From positions 1-64,000 of the forward strand of contig JADGDV010000022.1 of assembly GCA_016744695.1 (NCBI GenBank): 64,000 nt of DNA. Direction: 5' to 3'. The position numbers and the translations under genes are program-made. Source of the stretch: Hahellaceae bacterium (GTDB lineage: Bacteria > Pseudomonadota > Gammaproteobacteria > Pseudomonadales > Oleiphilaceae). Within the stretch, counting starts at the first letter, position 1. Each line of letters starts with the position of its first letter. The notes under the pieces were generated by a model, which saw nothing but the letters and a program-made list of their open reading frames with translations, was not told where the DNA came from and did no database searches. Shown here one piece after another: positions 53,901 to 64,000 of this stretch.

Positions 53901-53957
53901 GTAGGGTGTGCTGTGCGCACCGTTTTTTCATATTTCGGTGCACACAGTACACCCTAC
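53901..53957. repeat. Palindromic intergenic element, copy 4
   Basis: The arms GTAGGGTGTGCTGTGCGCAC (53901-53920 plus CG) and its inverted partner (53936-53957, ending ACCCTAC) are near-perfect 22-base inverted repeats with a 13-base AT-rich loop. It lies between thiC and nudF, both on the minus strand. Confidence 0.88.
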
Positions 53958-53966
53958 GACGAGCAC

Positions 53967-55865
<1,899 letters not shown>

Positions 55866-55878
55866 TTAAGATATTATT

Positions 55879-55986
55879 CGGATCCCTACGCCGGTACTAA
55901 CCGGATCAGGTCAACGGGTTCTGAACTTTCAGTCTCAGCAGTTATTGGGTTTTAACCATATAACTTTTTTAATTTGCACCCCGACA
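55879..55986 (-). promoter_or_regulatory. TPP riboswitch (thi-box) of thiC
   Basis: Read on the minus strand, the conserved core runs CGGGGTGC, then CTGAGA, then ACCCGTTGACCTGATCCGG, then TTAGTACCGGCGTAGGGA. The spacing and conserved blocks match the TPP aptamer. About 28 bases separate it from the thiC ATG and contain GGGG, the likely ribosome site, so translational control is the likely mechanism. Confidence 0.95.
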
Positions 55987-56092
55987 AGACTGGCAAAGTG
56001 TAGAGATATAACGCAATATTGTCCATAATCTTAATAACATCAATTTCCTATCATTTTTCTATAAAGAAATAGACGGATAAACAGGACAAGTA

Positions 56093-57439
56093 ATGATTCA
56101 AAAAAAACATCTATTAGCAATTGCGATTAGTGGTTTACTCGCATCTTCGTCTGCACTGGCAACCGACTTAGTTACTATTTATGAACAAGCGGTGCAATAT
56201 GACTCGGGAATTGCTGCATCTAAAGCCGCTTACCAGGCGGAACAAGAAGGTACCTACCAGGCTAGAGCAACATTGCTACCCATTATTACGGCAAACGCTA
56301 GTGCTGGCCACTCAGACCAGGAGTATGATGAAACCTCTCTAACAGCCGTTGATGACAGCTTTAAAACAACAGAGTACGGCGTATCATTAACCCAGCCACT
56401 ATTCAGAGCAGATTCCTGGTTTAACTACCAATCAAGCAAATATAATAGTAAGAGAGCGGAAGCCGATTTCTCAAAAGCACAGCAAGACCTCATTTTAATC
56501 ACATCAACCGCTTATTTTAGTGTTCTGAGAGAAATAGAAAACGTCGCAACGACTAAATCTGCAGAGGCGGCCTTCAAAAGACAATGGGAGCAAGCCAAAG
56601 AGCGTTTTGATGTAGGCCTTATTGCTATAACGGAAGTACATGAATCCAGAGCATCTTACGACTCGACTAAAACAGCGCGTATTCAAAGTGAGGGAGACCT
56701 TGAGATTGCTAGAGAAAACCTTGCTAGACTAACAGGCAATATTTATAACGACCTTAATAAATTAAGCCCTGATTTCCCAATATCTCAGCCTAGCCCAAGC
56801 AACCCTGATGAATGGGTAAACGCCGCTTACAGCCAAAACTGGTCTATTAAGTCGGCAGAATTTTCTCTGAAAAACTTAGACGAACAACACAAGTCAGAAA
56901 AGTCAGGGCACTACCCCACATTGGATTTATCTGCTAATTATACCGTTAGTGAAAATGATGGTTCAAAATTTCAAGACAATACACGAGACGATGCCAGTGT
57001 TTTTTTAGTGTTTCAGGTGCCGATATATCAAGGTGGCGGCACATCAGCAAGCATCAGACGTTCACGCTTTCTGGTTGAACAATCTCGCCAAACACTTGAA
57101 ACAACCAGACGTAATATAAAGCTAGACACGCGAAGTCTTTACACCGCGATAAAAACAGACATAGATACCGTAGCGTCTCAAAAACAAAATATTATCTCTC
57201 GTGAAAGTGCTCTAGAAGCAACTCGAGCAGGCTATAGCGTAGGAACACGTAATATTGTTGAAGTACTCGATGCGGAAAGAAACTACTTTGTAGCGCTTAG
57301 AGATTACGCCAACGCTCGGTTCGATTACGTTATTGATACATTATCGATTAAACAGGCCGCAGGAACATTGAGCCCCCAAGATTTAATCGATCTTAACAAG
57401 TGGTTGCAAGCAGCTGCAGTTACGCCTCAGCAGCAATAA
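56093..57439 (+). CDS. tolC: Outer membrane efflux protein TolC
   Basis: Trimeric outer membrane channel for efflux and type I secretion. A signal peptide (about 1-23, ending SSALA) is followed by two OEP repeats (about 28-215 and 240-430), with LTQPLFRADSWFNYQSSK, GLIAITEVHESRASYD and its twin GTRNIVEVLDAERNYF, the paired internal motif of TolC. At 448 residues it is normal. AGGAC precedes the ATG. It is divergent from thiC. The nudF block beyond thiC suggests tolC and nudF were once adjacent. Confidence 0.94.
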   Translation: MIQKKHLLAIAISGLLASSSALATDLVTIYEQAVQYDSGIAASKAAYQAEQEGTYQARATLLPIITANASAGHSDQEYDETSLTAVDDSFKTTEYGVSLTQPLFRADSWFNYQSSKYNSKRAEADFSKAQQDLILITSTAYFSVLREIENVATTKSAEAAFKRQWEQAKERFDVGLIAITEVHESRASYDSTKTARIQSEGDLEIARENLARLTGNIYNDLNKLSPDFPISQPSPSNPDEWVNAAYSQNWSIKSAEFSLKNLDEQHKSEKSGHYPTLDLSANYTVSENDGSKFQDNTRDDASVFLVFQVPIYQGGGTSASIRRSRFLVEQSRQTLETTRRNIKLDTRSLYTAIKTDIDTVASQKQNIISRESALEATRAGYSVGTRNIVEVLDAERNYFVALRDYANARFDYVIDTLSIKQAAGTLSPQDLIDLNKWLQAAAVTPQQQ

Positions 57440-57443
57440 AACT

Positions 57444-57468
57444 GTAGGGTGCGCCATGCGCACCCTAC
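57444..57468. repeat. Palindromic intergenic element, copy 5 (minimal form)
   Basis: Perfect 11-base arms GTAGGGTGCGC / GCGCACCCTAC (57444-57454, 57458-57468) have a three-base loop. It lies four bases after tolC and before the convergent waaA, as a bidirectional terminator would. It is the shortest copy and looks like the core of the other four. Confidence 0.85.
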
Positions 57469-57472
57469 GCTT

Positions 57473-58738
57473 CTATAACTCATAATCAATAATATCAAGC
57501 AAGCGTCCAAGCGCCCCTCGGTTGGCTTCAACTACATTGTAAGCAGCCAGACCGACCTCTTTCCTATAAGACTCATCCTCAAAAAACTCATTAACCCTTT
57601 CCGCTAACAACACTGCTGAACCAACAAATTTAAGACCACCCGCCTCAGACAGCTCATGGCAGATACTCTCAAAGTTAAATACATGAGGCCCCATAATAAC
57701 CGGCATTTTCAAAGCAGCAGGTTCCAAGGGATTATGCCCTCCACTTTCAATCAGACTCCCCCCAACAAAAGCCACGTCACTTGCTGCATAAAACATCATC
57801 ATTTCACCCATGGTGTCACCAAGCAATACCTGAACAGCACTATTAGCAGAAGCATCATCAGAGCTTCGTCGAGAAGTTTTGTATCCGCCTTTACAACATA
57901 ACTGGTACACATCATTAAAACGTTCAGGGTGGCGAGGAACAATAATCAGCAATGCATTTGGCCATTGTTCCAATATTTTTGTATGCGCGCTCAGTGCAAG
58001 CTCATCTTCCCCTTGATGCGTACTAGCAGCAATCCAAACCGGTCGAGATTCACCCCAAGCAGCTTTCAGCTCAGTGCTTTGATTAAAAAGCGTATCATCC
58101 ACCGTGAAATCAAATTTTATACTGCCTGAAACAAACACTTTATCTGCATCAATGCCTATCGATTTAAAACGTTCAGCGCCTTCTTCATTTTGAGCCACAA
58201 CCTTGGTTAATTGCTGCAACATTGGTTGTGCAATAAAACCGACTTTTTGATACCCCCTAGCAGACCGTTCAGAGAGTCTAGCATTCGCTAATATTACAGG
58301 TACTCCCGAACTTGCTGTGTAATGAACAATATTTGGCCAAAGCTCTGTCTCCATGATGATAAGCATTTCTGGTTTAACTTTTTTTAAGAAACGCTTTACC
58401 GAACCAGGTAAATCATAAGGGGCATAAACATGGAAAACGGAATCACCAAACATCGCCTTTACGCGGTCTGAACCGGTGGGAGTCATCGTTGTAACAACAA
58501 TATCTCGATCGGGGTCGCGTTGCTGCAGTGATTTAATTAATGGCGCTGCTGCGATGGTTTCTCCAACTGATACCGCATGTATCCAAATCGGTTTGTTTAA
58601 GTGGGCTGTTTTAATGAATCCAAAACGTTCTTGCCAGCGTGCAGAGTATGCAGGGGCTTTCCATGCACGGTAGAGTAGGCGTAATAATATAAAAGGAACT
58701 AACAAATAGAAAATAAATGTATAGAAGTGGCGTGCCAT
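57473..58738 (-). CDS. waaA: 3-deoxy-D-manno-octulosonic acid transferase WaaA
   Basis: It adds Kdo to lipid A at the inner face of the inner membrane. A short N-terminal hydrophobic segment (about 5-22) is followed by the GT-B fold with WIHAVSVGETIAAAPL and MTPTGSDRV. Later MIIMETELWPNIV, ASTHQGEDE and the C-terminal SLIESGGHNPLEPAA are WaaA-typical. At 421 residues it is complete. It closes the LPS gene cluster at the right end of the window. Confidence 0.95.
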   Translation of the reverse strand: MARHFYTFIFYLLVPFILLRLLYRAWKAPAYSARWQERFGFIKTAHLNKPIWIHAVSVGETIAAAPLIKSLQQRDPDRDIVVTTMTPTGSDRVKAMFGDSVFHVYAPYDLPGSVKRFLKKVKPEMLIIMETELWPNIVHYTASSGVPVILANARLSERSARGYQKVGFIAQPMLQQLTKVVAQNEEGAERFKSIGIDADKVFVSGSIKFDFTVDDTLFNQSTELKAAWGESRPVWIAASTHQGEDELALSAHTKILEQWPNALLIIVPRHPERFNDVYQLCCKGGYKTSRRSSDDASANSAVQVLLGDTMGEMMMFYAASDVAFVGGSLIESGGHNPLEPAALKMPVIMGPHVFNFESICHELSEAGGLKFVGSAVLLAERVNEFFEDESYRKEVGLAAYNVVEANRGALGRLLDIIDYEL

Positions 58739-58765
58739 TAAATATCCACCGATAAAATAATCGAG

Positions 58766-60163
58766 TTAAATCGAATCATCGCAACTCTTAGCTGCATTCA
58801 AGCTTTCTGCGGAGCTGCACAGATTGTCTCGCCAAATATAGGACAAGGCACAGCCTCCAACCAAACTAAAAACAAAACTTCCACTTGAATAATACATGAA
58901 TGATTCAAAGGTATTTATGACAAGCCAGAATGGGAAGAACATTCCAATAAAAATAAACATATCTGTCGGCATTATTTTATTTTTCCAAGCACGGTAACTG
59001 CCATAATACAAATAGCCAAAAAGAACAAGCATAAGGCTCAAGCCAGCAATGCCATAATTAACTAAGGTATCAAAATAAGTACTGTGCAAATGCCGGGTAA
59101 TAGCCTTAAAACTATCTGACAATTTTTCTGACTGCTCTACAACCATACGGCGGCCACGACCACCCCAACCAAGCAAAGGCCTCTCTTCAACCTTTTCCAT
59201 AGCCTCCATCCAACTTACAACACGAACACCCGCACTATTAGTATGATTAAAGTCTTTGTTACCCTGTAAAAGGTCTGTAATCGTCTGCTGCTCAGAATAA
59301 AAACGATGAAGGTTAATTGTATCTTTTAAACTTACCACTCCAATCATAGATACTATTAGTAGCGCGAGCGCAGATATCCCTAACGGCTTTAGACTCGTCT
59401 CACCTTTTTCTCTCACCCAAAACAGATAAATAAGAATAAACAAAAGAGCTACAAATGAAACAACTAAGCCAAACCAAACCCCTCTGGTTTGAGTAAAAGC
59501 AACCCCCATAAATGACACAGTTAATGCACCGGCCCATATCAGGAAGCGAAACCATACGACATGCCCCCCCCCCTTAAAGACACGGTAAGTAAGTGACAAT
59601 ATTGCAAGCATAGCAACACCAAATAACATTGAGGTATGCTGAGCATTAATAATTCCAAAATCGACTCTACGCCCTTTAAATCCATACTCCAGTTCACTCC
59701 AGCCAGCACCACTTAACCACGGAGATAAAGCCAAACCGACAAAAACAACAAACCAAACCAAGAAGATATTTCTAGTCTGCCCACCAAATAAGTAAGCAAC
59801 AGGTATTATTAAAAACCAAACACCCAACCGATGCACTTTGGGTGATGACTCCGCCCACTGAGGATGAGCTTGTAAACTTAGCCCCCATGAAGCCAGTTGA
59901 ATAAGTACAGCACAAGCAAACAGCTTAACTACAAAGCTACTCACTAAGGGCTTTCCTTGAAGTAAAAAGACAGTGACACCAAGCACGCACATCACAGACT
60001 GAGATAAGCTCCCCCCCCTATGGTGTGACAACCCTAACGCCGCATAAGCCAATAAACTAACCACTGCTAAGCCATACAATAAATTTGACTTATGAGGTAA
60101 ATAGCTTGACTGCCAAATTGAAGATATTACACGTGGGTCAAATCTCAAAAAAGCACCTTTCAT
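58766..60163 (-). CDS. O-antigen ligase-like polymerase/ligase (WaaL/Wzy family)
   Basis: A multi-pass membrane protein with about 11-12 hydrophobic helices and a large periplasmic loop (about 260-360). The family motifs are TQTRGVWFGL near residue 228 and the loop ERPLLGWGGRG with the RLLxGxG-like pattern; RHLHSTYFDTLVNYGI carries the conserved His. It probably joins O-antigen to the lipid A core or polymerises a surface glycan. I chose ATG 60163, which overlaps the upstream stop (TGATG). Two G runs of 10 and 8 bases lie inside the gene and could cause phase variation. Confidence 0.85.
   Translation of the reverse strand: MKGAFLRFDPRVISSIWQSSYLPHKSNLLYGLAVVSLLAYAALGLSHHRGGSLSQSVMCVLGVTVFLLQGKPLVSSFVVKLFACAVLIQLASWGLSLQAHPQWAESSPKVHRLGVWFLIIPVAYLFGGQTRNIFLVWFVVFVGLALSPWLSGAGWSELEYGFKGRRVDFGIINAQHTSMLFGVAMLAILSLTYRVFKGGGHVVWFRFLIWAGALTVSFMGVAFTQTRGVWFGLVVSFVALLFILIYLFWVREKGETSLKPLGISALALLIVSMIGVVSLKDTINLHRFYSEQQTITDLLQGNKDFNHTNSAGVRVVSWMEAMEKVEERPLLGWGGRGRRMVVEQSEKLSDSFKAITRHLHSTYFDTLVNYGIAGLSLMLVLFGYLYYGSYRAWKNKIMPTDMFIFIGMFFPFWLVINTFESFMYYSSGSFVFSLVGGCALSYIWRDNLCSSAESLNAAKSCDDSI
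59564..59573 (-). repeat. Homopolymeric tract, ten C (ten G in the coding strand)
   Basis: Ten consecutive C on the + strand lie inside the O-antigen ligase-like gene and encode the KGGG segment near residue 198. The frame is intact with this length. A run of this length is prone to slippage during replication, and any change not divisible by three would truncate the protein. Confidence 0.95.
60011..60018 (-). repeat. Homopolymeric tract, eight C (eight G in the coding strand)
   Basis: Eight consecutive C on the + strand lie near codon 50 of the same ligase-like gene and encode the RGG of HHRGGSL. The tract is a second slippage site, closer to the start, so a frameshift here would remove nearly the whole protein. 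Confidence 0.95.
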
Positions 60164-61272
60164 CAAGAACGTTTGCTAGATACACGATTAAAGCTCTGAA
60201 TAGTCTGCTCTGCAATAATATCCCAAGAGAACTCTGCAGTAACACGCTCAAGGCTAGCTTTCCCCATCTGCATTGTTAACTCTCGATTATCACATAAACT
60301 TATAAGTGCCTCTGCCAGCTCCTCAGGAGATCTTGGCTCAACCAGCAAACCTGTTTTCTCATGATCAATGATTACAGGGATCCCACCAACATTTGTACCT
60401 ATTAATGGTAATCCACACGCCATTGCTTCAAGGCCTGCAATACTAGTAGCCTCCATTAATGAAGGTAATATAGAAACATCTCCGGCACTAAATATCGATG
60501 GCATTTGGTTGTTATCAACCCCTCCAAGCATGTGAACTCGGCCGCTACAGCCTGCATCTTCCGTTATTTTCTCGAATGAGGCGCGGTCAGCACCATCCCC
60601 TGCAACAATAACGTGCAGATCAGGCCTATTAGCTAAATCAATTGCTTTGGCAAAATAAAGAACACCATTTTTTTCTACCAAACGGCGAGCAAGAACGGCC
60701 ACAAAAGCTTCTTTTGGTATGTTTAACTTTTCTCTCCAATCATTTTCAGAAGGGTAGAAACGGTTCACATCAACCCCATTAGAAATAAATTGTGTTGCCC
60801 CGTTATACCCTGTCATTAATGTGGCATCAACTAACTCATCACTAGGAGCAAGCACTAACTCTGCAATTACGAGCTGTTTACGCATTTTTTCCAGAACTTT
60901 AGGGCCTTTCTTAACTCGTTTTAAAAATGATGAGGTGTGATTTGTAAATATAACTGGCACATTTAAACGTTTGCATGCATTAAGAGGTCTCATCCCATGA
61001 ATATGAACCACTTCAAAACCTTGATTTATAATTAACTTCTTTAGTATCCGATGTAATTTCCAGTCATAAATCAAGTGATTATTAGGTAGTTTATATCGAT
61101 AAACGTGGACGCCGTCCATACTCTCATTGGTAGGTAAAGTACTATCAGCCAAGCGAGTAATCACAACAACCTCGTGACCTAAGCGAACCATCGCTCTAGA
61201 TAACTCATAAACATGTGTCTGAACACCTCCGATGCTCGGAGGGAATTCATTAGTAACCATTATAATTTTCAT
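60163..61272 (-). CDS. Glycosyltransferase family 4 protein
   Basis: A retaining GT-B enzyme. [18 protein letters not shown] (about 7-24) is the N-terminal acceptor-side motif. VVIAGDGA-type [13 protein letters not shown] and [21 protein letters not shown] near 270 form the donor site with the EX7E pattern. At 369 residues it is full length. It overlaps wecB by four bases and the ligase gene start by one base (TGATG). The sugar it transfers is unknown; the locus implies surface polysaccharide assembly. Confidence 0.9.
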   Translation of the reverse strand: MKIIMVTNEFPPSIGGVQTHVYELSRAMVRLGHEVVVITRLADSTLPTNESMDGVHVYRYKLPNNHLIYDWKLHRILKKLIINQGFEVVHIHGMRPLNACKRLNVPVIFTNHTSSFLKRVKKGPKVLEKMRKQLVIAELVLAPSDELVDATLMTGYNGATQFISNGVDVNRFYPSENDWREKLNIPKEAFVAVLARRLVEKNGVLYFAKAIDLANRPDLHVIVAGDGADRASFEKITEDAGCSGRVHMLGGVDNNQMPSIFSAGDVSILPSLMEATSIAGLEAMACGLPLIGTNVGGIPVIIDHEKTGLLVEPRSPEELAEALISLCDNRELTMQMGKASLERVTAEFSWDIIAEQTIQSFNRVSSKRS

Positions 61273-62384
61273 AATAAGTGCTTCACTATTTGCTCTGAGG
61301 CAGTTCCATCTCCATAAGGATTATGTGCAAATGACATTGTTTTGTAGAGTTCCTTATCATCTAATAGCTCTATTACACTAGAGACTATTTGCTGCGCTTC
61401 AGTGCCAACCAATTTAACCGTTCCAGCACTTACGGCCTCTGGTCGTTCTGTCGTATCCCTCATTACAAGTACAGGTTTTCCTAGGGAAGGAGCCTCCTCC
61501 TGTATCCCCCCTGAATCGGTAAGGATTATAGTCGACTTCATCATCAGATAAATAAAAGGTAAATAATCTAAGGGCTCAATTAAAAATACATTAGATACAC
61601 CCTTTAAAATTCTATTAACAGGTTCTCTCACGTTAGGATTCAAGTGCACAGGGTAAATAATTTGTAGCTCAGGCTTACTTTGCGCCAGGGTTTTCAACGC
61701 AAAACAAATATTCTCAAATCCAGATCCAAAATTTTCACGTCGATGCCCTGTCACCAATAAAATTTGTTTACCATAGTCTAAATTTTGAATATTTATCACG
61801 CGTTCGCATTGCTCAGAAATAGCTGTATTTTGTTTTATTTGTTCAACCACAGAGAGGAGCGCATCAATCACCGTATTACCGGTAACAATAATATTATCTT
61901 CAGGTATATTTTCTATTAATAAATTCTGTTTAGACTGCTCTGTTGGAGCAAAATGAAGTTGAGCGATTGTTCCAGTAATTCGGCGGTTCATTTCTTCAGG
62001 CCATGGAGACAATACATTCCCCGTTCTTAAACCCGCCTCCACATGAAACACTGGCACCTGATGATAGAACGCGGATAAGCCTGCAGCTACGCTGGTTGTA
62101 GTATCGCCATGAACACCTACCCAGTCAGGTTGAACTTCTTTAATGACATCCCGAAGGCTAACGAGCAGACGTGCAGTTATATCAGTTAAATCTTGGTTCG
62201 GTCTCATAAGATCAAGATCAAAATCTGGGACAATTTCAAATAACTCCAGAACCTGATCTAGCATTTGTCTGTGTTGTGCTGTCACACAAACTGAGACCTC
62301 ACAATCACTAGATTTTAGTTTATGCACCAACGGAGCCATTTTAATGGCTTCTGGGCGGGTACCAAAGACTAATAACACCTTCAT
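61269..62384 (-). CDS. wecB: UDP-N-acetylglucosamine 2-epimerase (non-hydrolysing)
   Basis: It converts UDP-GlcNAc to UDP-ManNAc, a precursor for enterobacterial common antigen or O-antigen sugars. [18 protein letters not shown] (N terminus), [23 protein letters not shown] and [13 protein letters not shown] are all diagnostic, with catalytic acidic and His residues visible. At 371 residues it is complete. It is in an operon with the GT4 gene (4-base overlap). The next upstream gene is 46 bases away. Confidence 0.94.
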   Translation of the reverse strand: MKVLLVFGTRPEAIKMAPLVHKLKSSDCEVSVCVTAQHRQMLDQVLELFEIVPDFDLDLMRPNQDLTDITARLLVSLRDVIKEVQPDWVGVHGDTTTSVAAGLSAFYHQVPVFHVEAGLRTGNVLSPWPEEMNRRITGTIAQLHFAPTEQSKQNLLIENIPEDNIIVTGNTVIDALLSVVEQIKQNTAISEQCERVINIQNLDYGKQILLVTGHRRENFGSGFENICFALKTLAQSKPELQIIYPVHLNPNVREPVNRILKGVSNVFLIEPLDYLPFIYLMMKSTIILTDSGGIQEEAPSLGKPVLVMRDTTERPEAVSAGTVKLVGTEAQQIVSSVIELLDDKELYKTMSFAHNPYGDGTASEQIVKHLL

Positions 62385-62430
62385 ATTTAATACACTCAGT
62401 TTGAAACGTACAACCTACCAATAACGCTCT

Positions 62431-63237
62431 TTACTTCATTCTCTCAGTTCTACCTGTTCGCCCCTTAGGCTTTGAGGTAGGATAAAACTCGTTACGAAAC
62501 CGATTTAAATACGCATGTCTTTTCAAGCTTCTAAAACCTTTATACAAATGGAACCCGATCTTAAGAACAATTCCCATATAGGGTTTACTTGGAGGGGTCT
62601 TCTGTATATTCGATTCTTCTCTTTGCTCATAAAGCAAGTGAGGTTCAACACCGTAAAGCTTTAGGCCAAACTCCCAAAAATGATCGTATAATTTGTCAAT
62701 AGGCTCAAATAAGTTATAGCCGTTATCCAATATTTTTTTCATTCCAGACCGACTTAACATATACCCTTGAGCTCCACACCAACCTCGCTCGGGCCGGACT
62801 AAGTCATGACTATCGCTATCATCAAACAAAGGTTTAATAATCTTTCGTTTACGTATTTTCAGTGCCATTAATCGAGTCATTTCATACTCTTCAGGGAGAT
62901 CAACCAATCGATTTAAACAATCTCCAAACTCATTCTCAAGTATTACGTCATCCTCCATAATACAAATACGATCATAACCCTCATCGTAGCCTTTTTGAAT
63001 AACCCGATAATGAGATAAATAGCAACCAACCTGAGAGCTTGTAAGCATCTGTTGATGCCTTAATATCGATTGTAATTTATTTATCTTTTCACGCCCTTGT
63101 AATGACGGCATACCTTTTCTGCCATCAACACCATGAAATACAGACGCATCAACACCTTGCTGACGAAGAGATGCTAACAAAGCTTTAGTCTGTTCGCTTT
63201 GCTCATCTAAAGAAATGACCCAACAACCTAATTTCAC
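62431..63237 (-). CDS. Glycosyltransferase family 25 (LOS-type) protein
   Basis: An inverting transferase of the lipooligosaccharide family. The start MKLGCWVISLDEQSEQT, LTSSQVGCYLSHYRVIQKG and the metal-binding IMEDDVILE (near residue 94) are diagnostic of family 25. At 268 residues it is a normal size. The start is GTG 63237. It likely adds a hexose to the LPS core or O-antigen, but donor and acceptor are not determined by sequence. Confidence 0.88.
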   Translation of the reverse strand: MKLGCWVISLDEQSEQTKALLASLRQQGVDASVFHGVDGRKGMPSLQGREKINKLQSILRHQQMLTSSQVGCYLSHYRVIQKGYDEGYDRICIMEDDVILENEFGDCLNRLVDLPEEYEMTRLMALKIRKRKIIKPLFDDSDSHDLVRPERGWCGAQGYMLSRSGMKKILDNGYNLFEPIDKLYDHFWEFGLKLYGVEPHLLYEQREESNIQKTPPSKPYMGIVLKIGFHLYKGFRSLKRHAYLNRFRNEFYPTSKPKGRTGRTERMK

Positions 63238-63273
63238 AATACCTAACCCACTTAAATTTACTAATTATCTTAG

Positions 63274-64000
63274 TTAGCGAGATACTTTACTCGGCTTACC
63301 CAGTTTATTTTTTAAAAGATCGAATAATTTTATATATTCGCTAACTATATACTTCTCGCTATAACCTTCGGCATACACTTTAGATGCATTTTCAACTAAC
63401 TGCTGCTTTAACTCCTCATTTTTCAATAGGGAATTAATGGCATTAGTTAACTGCTCAACACTATCGATATCTGTTAACAACCCACTATAGCCATCCTCTA
63501 TTACCTCGCCTGGCCCTTGAGAGCGTGTCGCGATAATAGGACAGCAATGAGCCCAAGACTCCATAACAATAGAGCCCAAACCCTCATGACGCGAAGGACA
63601 CACAAATACATCAGCCGTTTTCATTAAACTAGTCACGTCATCTCTCCAGCCAAGAAAGCGCACCCTTGAGTCTAAACCTAAATCTGCACAGAGAGATTTT
63701 AAGCTGTTTTCTTCCGGTCCCTCACCTGCCAGCCATAATGTTGCATCAGGGATATCTACCAATGATTGCAGTAAAATATCGAAGCCTTTATTAATATGTA
63801 ATCGGCCAGCGGCTAATATTAATGGTTTATCAATCGGTGTGTTATAGCTATCACGAGGGAGCGCAGTAACAGGCGTTTCATCCGCAAAGTTTGGAATATG
63901 GAACACTCTTTCTTTTGGCATTCCGCCATCTATCAAGTGTTTGCAAATCCCCTTGCTTATTCCTATCCAGTAATCAGCATGTCGATAGTATTTAAGATTA
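63274..64000 (-). CDS. Glycosyltransferase family 4 protein, 5' end outside window
   Basis: The reading frame is open to the right edge, so the true start lies beyond 64000. At least 241 residues are visible. They include the second GT-B domain: KPLILAAGRLHINKGFDILL, LAGEGPEE, the donor motif CPSRHEGLGSIVMESWAHCCP and PGEVIEDGYSG. The visible N-terminal portion (RHADYWIGISKGI) also fits a GT4 fold. An internal TTG at 63936 is not the start. It is a second GT4 enzyme in this surface-polysaccharide cluster. Confidence 0.88.
   Translation of the reverse strand, partial: NLKYYRHADYWIGISKGICKHLIDGGMPKERVFHIPNFADETPVTALPRDSYNTPIDKPLILAAGRLHINKGFDILLQSLVDIPDATLWLAGEGPEENSLKSLCADLGLDSRVRFLGWRDDVTSLMKTADVFVCPSRHEGLGSIVMESWAHCCPIIATRSQGPGEVIEDGYSGLLTDIDSVEQLTNAINSLLKNEELKQQLVENASKVYAEGYSEKYIVSEYIKLFDLLKNKLGKPSKVSR

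Noticed and set aside
63936-63938. TTG at 63936 as the start of the last glycosyltransferase
   Set aside because: The frame remains open to the window edge with glycosyltransferase-like sequence upstream, so this is an internal codon.

Overview
The window is a chromosomal segment of a moderately AT-rich gammaproteobacterium. The order rpoH-ftsX-ftsE-ftsY-rsmD, the hslVU pair followed by a DUF971 gene, rppH-ptsP, and the yqiA-cpdA-DUF1249-nudF block with tolC nearby are all gammaproteobacterial. A dedicated 'marine' sortase locus, valine catabolism genes and an acyl-CoA-binding protein suggest a marine heterotroph of the Oceanospirillales type. That placement is inference from gene content; no rRNA is present. 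No tRNA, insertion sequence, complete prophage or CRISPR array was seen, and no gene-free stretch exceeds about 300 bases.

Layout. 1-2119: end of a valine/branched-chain acyl-CoA degradation operon (enoyl-CoA hydratase tail, 3-hydroxyisobutyryl-CoA hydrolase, mmsB). 2146-13526: envelope and poorly characterised genes: a DUF2914 membrane protein with a coding minisatellite, an ankyrin lipoprotein, a UvrD-type helicase, a zinc-finger/membrane/TPR protein, a Bax-like glucosaminidase, a rhomboid-TPR protease, an OmpA-like lipoprotein, a degenerate GIY-YIG-like protein and a DUF1127 protein. 13602-15126: a MocR-type regulator with its own promoter and palindrome. 15127-20891: a dedicated sortase system (class GN sortase, VIT/VWA target, response regulator, histidine kinase). 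20896-25452: small metabolic and unknown genes, including an orphan integrase core-binding domain, greB and a VanZ-like protein. 25508-28406: a second two-component system and djlA.

28552-37862 is housekeeping: rpoH, ftsX/E/Y, rsmD, a hydantoinase A-like protein, then hslVU behind a good sigma-32-type promoter, so a heat-shock sigma factor and a likely member of its regulon lie close together. 37885-46496: a patatin-like lipase, ptsP-rppH, a HAD phosphatase with an imelysin-like lipoprotein, rlmI and an HDOD protein. 46566-51010: the glycine cleavage operon gcvT-gcvH-gcvPA-gcvPB with a split P protein. 51157-57439: yqiA, cpdA, DUF1249, nudF, thiC with a TPP riboswitch, and tolC. 57473-64000: lipopolysaccharide and surface polysaccharide genes (waaA, an O-antigen ligase-like gene, three glycosyltransferases, wecB).

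The most interesting signals are: (i) two long G homopolymers, 10 and 8 bases, in the O-antigen ligase-like gene, which make it a candidate phase-variable surface switch; (ii) five dispersed palindromic intergenic elements with GTAGGGTGCGC-type arms; (iii) the self-contained sortase system with a substrate-binding-like sensor kinase; (iv) six exact-phase 15-bp coding repeats in the DUF2914 gene; and (v) a stand-alone integrase SAM-like domain with no catalytic domain.
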